NCBI GenBank assembly: GCA_002421475.1
Contig: DIJW01000231.1
Location: 2,752 to 8,172, forward strand
Length of the DNA stretch: 5,421 nt
Direction: 5' to 3'
From: Thiomicrospira sp. UBA5634
Lineage (GTDB): Bacteria; Pseudomonadota; Gammaproteobacteria; Thiomicrospirales; Thiomicrospiraceae
Shown: positions 1-5,421 of the stretch, in pieces
How positions within the stretch are numbered: position 1 is the first letter of the stretch
Layout of the letters: every line of letters begins with the position of its first letter
Notes under the pieces: model-generated
Told to the model about the DNA's origin: nothing
Databases searched by the model: none
The model's input: only the letters and a program-made list of their open reading frames with translations
Made by a program: the position numbers and the translations under genes

Positions 1-1019
1 ACTGCAGGCATGTTACCGCCACCAATCATTTTTCCTGCTTCATCAAAGTAAGCTGGGTTACCCAATACAAACGCAACCGCACCCATACCGATAATGAAAG
101 TCAGAATATAGAAGTAACCAATGAAACCGGTTGCGTAAAATACTGATTTACGCGCTTCTTTTTGGTTAGGAACGGTGAAGAAACGCATCAAAATGTGTGG
201 TAAACCGGCTGTACCGAACATCAACGCAATACCTAAAGAGATTGCACTGATCGGGTCTTTAACCAAACCACCTACATACATAATGGCATCGCCTTTTGCA
301 TGCTTGTCAATCGCGCTTTGGAACAAGGTATCAAAACTAAAGTCTGACAAGTACATTACGCCAACAGCCATAAATGTGGCACCAGACAATAACAATACCG
401 CTTTGATAATTTGTACCCAAGTCGTTGCTAACATACCGCCAAAGGTTACATAAGCAATAATCAACACACCCACGATAACAACCGCTACTTCAAAACTCAA
501 ACCGAACAAGGTTTCAATTAAAGCACCAGCACCTACCATTTGCGCGATCAAATATAGCAATACAATCGCGATACCGGCAAAGGCTGAGAACACACGAATA
601 GGTGTTTGTTGGAAACGGAAAGACGCCACGTCAGCAAAGGTAAACTTACCTAAGTTACGTAAACGTTCAGACATCAAGAACATGATAACCGGCCAACCGA
701 CCAAGAAACCGATAGCGTAAATCAAACCATCATAACCAGAGGTATAAACCAAAGCGGTAATACCCAAGAACGATGCTGCAGACATATAGTCACCTGCAAT
801 CGCCAAACCGTTCTGGAAACCGGTGATACCGCCGCCGGCGGTGTAAAAGTCTTTTGCCGTTTTAGTACGCTGTGCCGCCCAATAAGTGATACCTAACGTA
901 CCAATTACAAACAATAAAAACATGATAGTTTTTGGTTGGAAAAAACCACCGTCACCCGCCAACGCCGCACTTGAGGCAAACAGAGCAGATAAACCAATTA
1001 AAGTTGATGCAAATCTCAT
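1..1019 (-). CDS. actP: Acetate/cation symporter ActP, 3' end cut by window edge
   Basis: Inner-membrane sodium/solute symporter (SSF family) that takes up acetate and other short carboxylates with a cation. About 339 residues are visible; E. coli ActP has roughly 550, so the C-terminal third lies beyond the left edge. Residues 1-22 form a signal peptide ([10 protein letters not shown] start, hydrophobic core, ASSAALAG cleavage region), as in E. coli ActP. A first membrane helix follows at about 31-49, then family landmarks: the FYTAGG motif (58-63), [20 protein letters not shown] (67-86), [17 protein letters not shown] (94-110), [13 protein letters not shown] (157-169), [15 protein letters not shown] (193-207) and [17 protein letters not shown] (268-284). 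The hydrophobic segments are intact, with no frameshift in the visible part. The start ATG overlaps the yjcH stop in an ATGA junction, with a GAGG Shine-Dalgarno at 1027-1030 inside yjcH, so the two genes are translationally linked. Identity rests on near-continuous similarity to E. coli ActP recalled from memory. Confidence 0.96.
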   Translation of the reverse strand, partial: MRFASTLIGLSALFASSAALAGDGGFFQPKTIMFLLFVIGTLGITYWAAQRTKTAKDFYTAGGGITGFQNGLAIAGDYMSAASFLGITALVYTSGYDGLIYAIGFLVGWPVIMFLMSERLRNLGKFTFADVASFRFQQTPIRVFSAFAGIAIVLLYLIAQMVGAGALIETLFGLSFEVAVVIVGVLIIAYVTFGGMLATTWVQIIKAVLLLSGATFMAVGVMYLSDFSFDTLFQSAIDKHAKGDAIMYVGGLVKDPISAISLGIALMFGTAGLPHILMRFFTVPNQKEARKSVFYATGFIGYFYILTFIIGMGAVAFVLGNPAYFDEAGKMIGGGNMPA

Positions 1020-1324
1020 TGTTTTACCTCATCTCTGATTTGTTGCGTTAATTCATCGAAATCACTATTCGCTTTGTAAACATAGTAGCGGGTTAAGCCA
1101 AACGCCAACAGAATAAGACCTACACCCAAAGGGAAACCAATAGTAATAGTTTGACCAATAACGATTGTTTTAAAGAACTCCGGAACAAACGCAATTAATA
1201 AAATAAAACCATAATAAGCAACCAACATTACCGCTGACAACTGCCACGCCAAACGCGAACGTTCAGCAACCAGCTGTTTATACTGCGGAAGACTATTGAT
1301 CTTTTCGATCAAAGATTTATCCAT
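1016..1324 (-). CDS. yjcH: DUF485 inner-membrane protein YjcH
   Basis: Small membrane protein of 102 residues, the usual length for the DUF485/YjcH family, which is almost always encoded directly before an SSF acetate symporter. A charged N-terminal stretch (1-25, containing [13 protein letters not shown]) leads into helix 1 (about 26-47, with the [10 protein letters not shown] core typical of the family). A short loop leads to helix 2 (about 61-83, [21 protein letters not shown]), and the tail is acidic and polar ([13 protein letters not shown]). This predicts a two-helix hairpin with both ends in the cytoplasm. The biochemical role is not settled; by context it accompanies ActP. The start ATG at 1324 is supported by a GAGG Shine-Dalgarno at 1333-1336, 8 bases upstream. 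Its TGA stop overlaps the actP start by 4 bases. A terminator separates it from acs upstream, so it is probably the first gene of a yjcH-actP unit. Confidence 0.93.
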   Translation of the reverse strand: MDKSLIEKINSLPQYKQLVAERSRLAWQLSAVMLVAYYGFILLIAFVPEFFKTIVIGQTITIGFPLGVGLILLAFGLTRYYVYKANSDFDELTQQIRDEVKQ

Positions 1325-1387
1325 AGTTATATCCTCATTATTTTCAATTTAAACCACTTGTCATCACAAAAGACGGTTTGACGGGCT

Positions 1388-1417
1388 ATTATGCGGGTAA
1401 AAAGTTCGGTTTAGCAA
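1388..1417 (-). promoter_or_regulatory. Possible sigma-70 promoter for yjcH-actP
   Basis: On the minus strand, TTGCTA (1417-1412) and CATAAT (1393-1388) resemble -35 and -10 boxes (4/6 and 5/6 matches) with an 18-base spacer. Initiation would fall near 1381, giving a leader of about 57 bases before the yjcH ATG. The -35 box would lie in the loop and 3' arm of the acs terminator, so the arrangement is tight. Some promoter is expected here because the terminator isolates yjcH-actP from acs, but this choice is weak. Nearby, TTGTGATGACAA (1369-1358) has 4-base inverted arms and loosely recalls half of a CRP-type site; it is too weak to call. Confidence 0.3.
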
Positions 1418-1432
1418 CGCAAAACCGAACTT
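1399..1432 (-). terminator. Intrinsic terminator after acs
   Basis: A perfect 11-base-pair inverted repeat, AAGTTCGGTTT (1432-1422) and AAACCGAACTT (1412-1402) on the minus strand, encloses a 9-base loop. It runs into TTTTT at 1403-1399, whose first two bases belong to the stem. This is a classic Rho-independent terminator for leftward transcription, 62 bases past the acs stop. The other strand has no T-run after the hairpin, so it should act only in the acs direction. It lies between acs and yjcH-actP, which implies that transport is transcribed separately or by partial read-through. Confidence 0.85.
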
Positions 1433-1494
1433 ATCCAACAAAAAATATTTTGGGCAAGCAAAAAAGCTACCTATACCCATGCCATATCAACACG

Positions 1495-3450
1495 TTACTT
1501 TTGTTGGAACTGCTTCAAGATACCCGGATCTTCTAAAGTTGATGTATCTTGGGTGATTTCTTCACCCTTCGCTAAAGTACGCAATAAACGACGCATGATT
1601 TTACCGGAGCGCGTTTTTGGCAAGTTTGTACCAAAACGAATATCATCCGGTTTAGCGATTGGGCCGATTTCTTTCGCTACCCATTCACGTAATTCGGCGA
1701 TTAAAGCATTACGCTCATCACCCTCTGGTAAATCACGATTTAACACCACAAATGCAAATACCGACTCGCCTTTAACATCGTGCGGTTTACCCACTACTGC
1801 AGCCTCGGCCACTTTTGGATGCGCAACCAATGCCGATTCGATTTCCATCGTACCTAAACGGTGACCGGATACGTTTAACACGTCATCAATACGGCCAAGA
1901 ATCCAATAATAACCATCGGCATCTTTGTGCGCGCTGTCACCTACAACATAAAATTTGTTATGGAACTTGGAATAATAGGTATCAATATAACGCGCATCAT
2001 CACCCCAAATGGTTTGCAACATGGATGGCCAAGGTTTACGAATGACTAAATAACCACCTTGGTTATTGGTCAATTCATTACCTTCTTCATCCACAATCGC
2101 CGCATCAATACCCGGTAATGGACGTGTGCAAGAACCCGGTTTTAAAGGCGTAACACCCGGGAAAGGTGCAATCATGTGCGCCCCGGTTTCTGTCTGCCAC
2201 CAAGTATCAACAATCGGACATTCGCCACGACCGATAACATCGTGATACCACATCCATGCTTCCGGGTTAATCGGCTCACCCACCGTACCCAAAATACGTA
2301 ATTTGGAAAGGTCATACTGCGCCGGAATATCTTTACCAAACTTCATCAATGCACGAATCGCAGTTGGTGCGGTATAAAACACGGTAACACCATGATCTTG
2401 ACACACTTTCCAGAAACGTCCGGCGTCAGGATAAGTCGGCACGCCTTCAAACATCAAAATGGTTTGACCCATCGCTAACGGGCCATACGCCACATAACTA
2501 TGGCCGGTAATCCAACCCACGTCAGCGGTACACCAGAATACATCGCTGTCTTTAAGGTCAAACATCCACTCATTGGTTAGCATCGCGTTTAATAAATAAC
2601 CGCCGCTACCATGTTGCACGCCTTTAGGCTTACCGGTAGAACCTGATGTGTATAACAAAAATAGCGGATGATCGGCTTTAACATTCACCGGCTCATGGTA
2701 ATTACTCATGCCCGCTTCGGCTTCATGCCACCATAAATCGCGACCTGCTTGCATCGTGACGGTTTGCTTAGTACGTTGATACACAATTACTTTTTTAACC
2801 GCGTCGCAGCCTTTTGACAAAGCTTCATCAACCGCCGCCTTTAACGGAACCGATTTACCGCCGCGCAAACCGCCATCGGCGGTAATAATCATTTTTGCAC
2901 CCGCGTCTTCAACGCGATCTTTTAACGCTTCAGCCGAAAAACCACCGAACACGATGGAATGAATAGCACCAATACGCGCACAAGCCTGCATCGCAATAAC
3001 CGCTTGCGGAATCATTGGCATATAAATGATGACGCGATCACCTTGCTTAATGCCTTGCGCCGTTAAGGTATTCGCAAACCGGCATACTTCATCATGCAAT
3101 TCTTTGTAGGTGTAATGGTGAACATCCCCTTGATCACCTTCAAAAATAATCGCTAATTTGTCACTTTTTTTATCTAAATGACGATCAATACAGTTATAAG
3201 AAACGTTTAATTCACCATCAGTAAACCAGCGAAATAATGGGGCTTTAGAATCATCTAACGCTTGAGTAAACGGCTTTGACCAGATTAATTTTTCACGTGC
3301 CAAATCTGCCCAAAAACCAACATGATCTTTTTCGGCTTTGGCGTACATTGCATCCAACTTTGACTTATTAATCGCCACTTGGCTTTTAATAACGTCTGAG
3401 GGTTCAAATACTCGACTCTCGGTTAGGATTGATTCAATATTGTTAGACAT
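1495..3450 (-). CDS. acs: Acetyl-CoA synthetase (AMP-forming)
   Basis: Cytoplasmic enzyme that converts acetate, ATP and CoA to acetyl-CoA, AMP and pyrophosphate: the high-affinity route for acetate assimilation. The product is 651 residues from the ATG at 3450; E. coli Acs has 652. Numbered from that ATG, it shows the AMP-binding P-loop [11 protein letters not shown] (267-277) and the pocket segment GWITGHSY. The DTWWQTETG motif (W417-W418) includes the Trp that limits the pocket to short acyl chains. Further catalytic and hinge residues are D505, R520, hinge D522 and R531, in [15 protein letters not shown]. The C-terminal PKTRSGK motif carries K617, equivalent to the lysine that Pat acetylates and CobB deacetylates in Salmonella Acs (K609), so post-translational control is likely. 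The tail ([14 protein letters not shown]) and the GTMEIES segment look more like cyanobacterial/plastid-type Acs than the E. coli form. All key residues are present, so it should be active. A terminator follows the gene. Confidence 0.98.
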   Translation of the reverse strand: MSNNIESILTESRVFEPSDVIKSQVAINKSKLDAMYAKAEKDHVGFWADLAREKLIWSKPFTQALDDSKAPLFRWFTDGELNVSYNCIDRHLDKKSDKLAIIFEGDQGDVHHYTYKELHDEVCRFANTLTAQGIKQGDRVIIYMPMIPQAVIAMQACARIGAIHSIVFGGFSAEALKDRVEDAGAKMIITADGGLRGGKSVPLKAAVDEALSKGCDAVKKVIVYQRTKQTVTMQAGRDLWWHEAEAGMSNYHEPVNVKADHPLFLLYTSGSTGKPKGVQHGSGGYLLNAMLTNEWMFDLKDSDVFWCTADVGWITGHSYVAYGPLAMGQTILMFEGVPTYPDAGRFWKVCQDHGVTVFYTAPTAIRALMKFGKDIPAQYDLSKLRILGTVGEPINPEAWMWYHDVIGRGECPIVDTWWQTETGAHMIAPFPGVTPLKPGSCTRPLPGIDAAIVDEEGNELTNNQGGYLVIRKPWPSMLQTIWGDDARYIDTYYSKFHNKFYVVGDSAHKDADGYYWILGRIDDVLNVSGHRLGTMEIESALVAHPKVAEAAVVGKPHDVKGESVFAFVVLNRDLPEGDERNALIAELREWVAKEIGPIAKPDDIRFGTNLPKTRSGKIMRRLLRTLAKGEEITQDTSTLEDPGILKQFQQK

Positions 3451-3455
3451 CTCCA

Positions 3456-3460
3456 CCTCC
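3456..3460 (-). promoter_or_regulatory. Shine-Dalgarno that sets the acs start
   Basis: GGAGG on the minus strand lies 5 bases before the ATG at 3450. An in-frame GTG at 3462 would add four residues (MEVE), but it overlaps this ribosome-binding site and has no equally good site of its own upstream. The ATG also gives the usual family length, so it is preferred. Confidence 0.8.
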
Positions 3461-3495
3461 ACTCAATGATTCTAAAATTGGTTATGAAACTCAAA

Positions 3496-3528
3496 CAAGC
3501 AACCTCAAACCCATGGGCTAGGTTGTTG
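3496..3528 (-). terminator. Imperfect hairpin, possible terminator of the cyclase unit
   Basis: On the minus strand, CAACAACCT (3528-3520) pairs with AGGTTG-C-TTG (3505-3496), leaving one bulged C. The stem can extend inward as AGCC/GGTT around a CATG loop, with a TG bulge. It is followed by TTTGAGTTT, which is T-rich but not a clean T-run. Its place about 45 bases after the diguanylate cyclase stop suits a weak terminator. The same bases overlap a possible sigma-54 promoter for acs, so the symmetry could instead reflect a regulatory site. Confidence 0.4.
3498..3513 (-). promoter_or_regulatory. Possible sigma-54 (-24/-12) promoter for acs
   Basis: The minus strand reads TGGGTTTGAGGTTGCT from 3513 to 3498. 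This has the GG-N10-GC spacing required by sigma-54 and a good -12 block (TTGCT), but the bases after the -24 GG differ from the consensus CACG. Initiation would be near 3487, leaving a leader of about 37 bases that contains the Shine-Dalgarno. A sigma-70 alternative, TTGTTT (3498-3493) with TAGAAT (3474-3469) at an 18-base spacing, would start transcription almost on the ribosome-binding site and fits less well. I saw no clear enhancer-type operator in the short upstream gap. Confidence 0.3.
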
Positions 3529-3573
3529 CGATAAAAATTTGCCGTATTCTAACGCTTTTTAACGCAAGAAATA

Positions 3574-5094
3574 TCAAACTTCTTTATCACCAGGCCTGGT
3601 TGTTTTATAAAACTGTGCGACAACTTGATTTCGGCCATGTTCTTTGGCGGCATATAAGCGTTCATCTGCCCGCTTGAACACCTCATCCAAATTATCGCCT
3701 TGATTAAGTTGGGTAACCCCGCCACTAATAGTGAACGCAAACGGCTGGTGAACACTGCTGGATGTTTCAACAAAATGTCTAAAACGTTCCGCTTTTTGAT
3801 AAGCATCTTTTTCATTCATATCATTGATAAACACCGCAAACTCTTCGCCGCCCCACCGCACAATCAAATCGTCCTGACGGAAAAAGTTCAACATCATCTG
3901 CGCCAACTCGACCAACACTTGATCTCCGGCCTGGTGCCCATGCGCGTCATTTAAGTGTTTAAAATGATCTATATCAAAAAACAGCAACGAACCGGTTTTG
4001 CCATATTCGACAATTTTTTGTAGCGATTCGTTAAAAAACCGACGGTTATACAAACCGGTTAACTCATCGGTATTCGCCTGGTTTTTAAGTTGGCTGCTTT
4101 GTAAATGTAATGCTTGAATTGTTTCATACGAGTTTTCTAACGCATGAGTATAACGACTGAACATCGCATAAATCATCGCCAATAAAAACAGTAACACCAT
4201 TAAGTTAAGGATGGCTTCTTTGACTAAAGACTGTTTATTTTCGGTGATCATTGCGGTGATATCGCTGGCAATAATCACTTTGGAAATCACTTCACCATGA
4301 TGACTTTGTTGATTCAAATTACTTAAAATCAAATAACTTTTGCCTTGATGTTCAATAATCTGATTTTGTTGGGTTAAATCCACCTGATTAACGATTTGTT
4401 CAAAAAATGGTGTGAGTTGAATAATCGAATAACCGTTGAGTTGGGCAAAATCATGATTCTGTTGTAAGGTTCCCAGAGAATCAGAGCGCACTAAAATCAT
4501 GGATTCAACGGCAAAACGTTTGACCAAATGTTCAACAAAATAATTCGGCATAATACCGAACTCAATTACCCCAAAATGAACACCCTGCCGATCAATCAGT
4601 GGCGTTGTAATTCGATACGTAATGCCGTTTTTTCCGACCTCAAAACCTTGCAAGGCGCGTTGTGTGGCATTTACATCGCGCACTATCGGACGCAAATTTG
4701 TTAAGTCATCATTAAAAAGTGTCGGCTGATGCAGTCGTAATAAGGTTCGATTATGCTGATCAATAAAATGCATGATATGTAAATTAGGATCAAGCAATCG
4801 CATACTTTCATAATCCGCCGCGGCATAATTTAACAAGCCTTGATGATTACGTTGAGCAAACAAGGCTTTTAAAACCGGCTCATTACTATAATGCAATGCT
4901 ATGCTGAGGTACTTATCACGCAGGCCGTTAATCAGATCATTAAAGTACAACTGTGCATCCGCACCCAACGACACAATGCGTTGTTGCATTTGTTGCTCAT
5001 GCTTAAAATTGGCATATAACATTTGCATCAACACGCTGGCGAGTGTAAAAACAAAAATTAATGCTAAATATTTCCATTTCAGTCTACGGATCAT
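3574..5094 (-). CDS. Membrane diguanylate cyclase with periplasmic dCache-type sensor
   Basis: Predicted inner-membrane enzyme of 506 residues that condenses two GTP to c-di-GMP. A membrane helix (about 9-29) is followed by a periplasmic sensor (about 30-285). The sensor segment IDQHNRTLLRLHQP (111-124), with LRPIVRDV and GFEVGKNGITYR (150-161) and a FGVIEFGI strand, resembles the dCache_3 family; its ligand is unknown. Helix 2 (about 294-312) and a probable coiled linker (315-340) lead to the GGDEF domain (341-497). That domain has DELTGLYNRR (343-352), metal-binding FDIDHFK (D374), NDAHGHQAGD (382-391), the GGEEF active site (415-419) and a terminal KEHGRNQV. RQDD at 406-409, five residues before GGEEF, is an intact inhibitory I-site, so product feedback is expected. 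There is no EAL or HD-GYP domain. The start overlaps the upstream stop in an ATGA junction with only a weak GGTG-type ribosome site, suggesting translational coupling. The cellular output cannot be read from the sequence. Confidence 0.93.
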   Translation of the reverse strand: MIRRLKWKYLALIFVFTLASVLMQMLYANFKHEQQMQQRIVSLGADAQLYFNDLINGLRDKYLSIALHYSNEPVLKALFAQRNHQGLLNYAAADYESMRLLDPNLHIMHFIDQHNRTLLRLHQPTLFNDDLTNLRPIVRDVNATQRALQGFEVGKNGITYRITTPLIDRQGVHFGVIEFGIMPNYFVEHLVKRFAVESMILVRSDSLGTLQQNHDFAQLNGYSIIQLTPFFEQIVNQVDLTQQNQIIEHQGKSYLILSNLNQQSHHGEVISKVIIASDITAMITENKQSLVKEAILNLMVLLFLLAMIYAMFSRYTHALENSYETIQALHLQSSQLKNQANTDELTGLYNRRFFNESLQKIVEYGKTGSLLFFDIDHFKHLNDAHGHQAGDQVLVELAQMMLNFFRQDDLIVRWGGEEFAVFINDMNEKDAYQKAERFRHFVETSSSVHQPFAFTISGGVTQLNQGDNLDEVFKRADERLYAAKEHGRNQVVAQFYKTTRPGDKEV

Positions 5095-5421
5095 TTCATC
5101 ACCACTTCAGCCTGCCATTCGAGTGCATTTAACGTCTCAATCAGCTCATCTTCCGGACGGATTAACCAGTTTGATTTTAACTGCGCTTTCGCTTGTGCAT
5201 TACGATACTCTATCACCAGCGGCAACCCCACTTCTGTTTTGTAAGGTGTAATAATGGTTGCCAACTCCTGTAACACGGTCTCATTTAACGCGTAATACTG
5301 ACGATATAATTTTAACGCCCGTGCTTGTTGCGCGCGCATTTCCGCTAAAGACACCACTTGTTCGGCATCCAACTTAATCCCGCCGTTAAAACTATCTTCT
5401 GCTACCACGCCGTACATCAGC
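5091..5421 (-). CDS. Unidentified protein, C-terminal part only
   Basis: The last 109 residues of a gene that enters from the right edge. The frame is open to the edge; the Met at 5417 is preceded in frame by Leu and no ribosome site can be seen, so it is probably internal. The visible part contains AEDSFNGGIKLDAEQVVSLAEMRAQQ and a probable helix around RALKLYRQYYALNETVLQELATI. It continues with PYKTEVGLPLVIEYRNAQAKAQLK and an acidic end (IRPEDELIETLNALEWQAEVVMK). There are no cysteines, no membrane helix and no motif I recognise. Its TGA overlaps the ATG of the diguanylate cyclase by 4 bases, so the two are very likely co-transcribed. By that context it might be a partner or regulator of the cyclase or simply an operon neighbour, but sequence similarity gives no function. 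Confidence 0.7.
   Translation of the reverse strand, partial: LMYGVVAEDSFNGGIKLDAEQVVSLAEMRAQQARALKLYRQYYALNETVLQELATIITPYKTEVGLPLVIEYRNAQAKAQLKSNWLIRPEDELIETLNALEWQAEVVMK

Noticed and set aside
175..453. Plus-strand open frame of 92 codons
   Set aside because: It lies wholly antisense to the well-conserved actP gene and has no recognisable protein features; it is a shadow frame.
1337..1364. ATGACA/AATAAT pair resembling a sigma-70 promoter before yjcH (16-base spacer)
   Set aside because: The -10 box abuts the Shine-Dalgarno, so transcription would begin at or past the ribosome-binding site and leave no usable leader.
1442..1451. AAAATATTTT palindrome downstream of acs
   Set aside because: A short AT-only palindrome in an AT-rich gap is expected by chance, and it has no partner repeat.
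1553..2045. Two overlapping plus-strand open frames
   Set aside because: Both lie antisense to acs, whose protein is conserved throughout this stretch; their translations look like low-quality antisense sequence.
3551..3566. Direct repeat of GCGTTA on the minus strand just after the cyclase stop, next to a TAGAAT hexamer
   Set aside because: There are only two 6-base copies, and no acceptable -35 box sits at 15-18 bases from the TAGAAT, so neither an operator nor a promoter can be supported.
3549..3815. Minus-strand open frame of 88 codons at the end of the cyclase gene
   Set aside because: It runs in another frame through the conserved GGDEF domain and has no homology I recognise or ribosome site.
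3700..3954. Plus-strand open frame of 84 codons
   Set aside because: It is antisense to the GGDEF domain, with no supporting signals.
4901..5251. Plus-strand open frame of 116 codons
   Set aside because: It is antisense to the cyclase start and the upstream gene; its Cys- and Ser-rich translation looks like shadow sequence, and both minus-strand frames are better supported.

Overview
The window is a stretch of an ordinary bacterial chromosome in which every credible gene lies on the minus strand. ActP and YjcH match the Escherichia coli proteins closely along their length. Together with the fixed order acs, yjcH, actP and the moderately AT-rich base composition (an impression, not calculated), this points to a gammaproteobacterium, perhaps an aquatic or marine one. 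I cannot name the genus. I see no tRNA, rRNA, CRISPR array, insertion sequence or prophage gene.

In the order of transcription (right to left), the window opens with the 3' end of an unidentified gene (5421-5091). Its stop codon overlaps the start of a membrane-bound diguanylate cyclase (5094-3574) in an ATGA junction. The cyclase has a periplasmic Cache-type sensor and an intact GGEEF active site with its feedback-inhibition site. A 123-base gap follows, holding an imperfect hairpin and a possible sigma-54 promoter. Then come acs, acetyl-CoA synthetase (3450-1495), a strong intrinsic terminator (1432-1399), yjcH, a small DUF485 membrane protein (1324-1016), and actP, an acetate/cation symporter that starts at 1019 and runs off the left edge after about 339 residues.

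acs, yjcH and actP form the acetate scavenging module: ActP brings acetate in with a cation, YjcH is its usual small membrane companion, and Acs activates acetate to acetyl-CoA at the cost of ATP going to AMP. The gene order is that of the E. coli acs operon. Here, however, a clear terminator separates the enzyme from the transport pair, so transport probably has its own promoter or depends on read-through. The upstream cyclase makes the second messenger c-di-GMP in response to an unknown periplasmic cue. It looks like a separate transcription unit, and a functional link with acetate use is only a possibility.

I did not find an undescribed system. The points most worth a second look are the unidentified gene coupled to the cyclase, the sigma-54-like element in front of acs, the terminator inside the acetate cluster, and an Acs C-terminus that resembles the cyanobacterial/plastid type more than the E. 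coli type.
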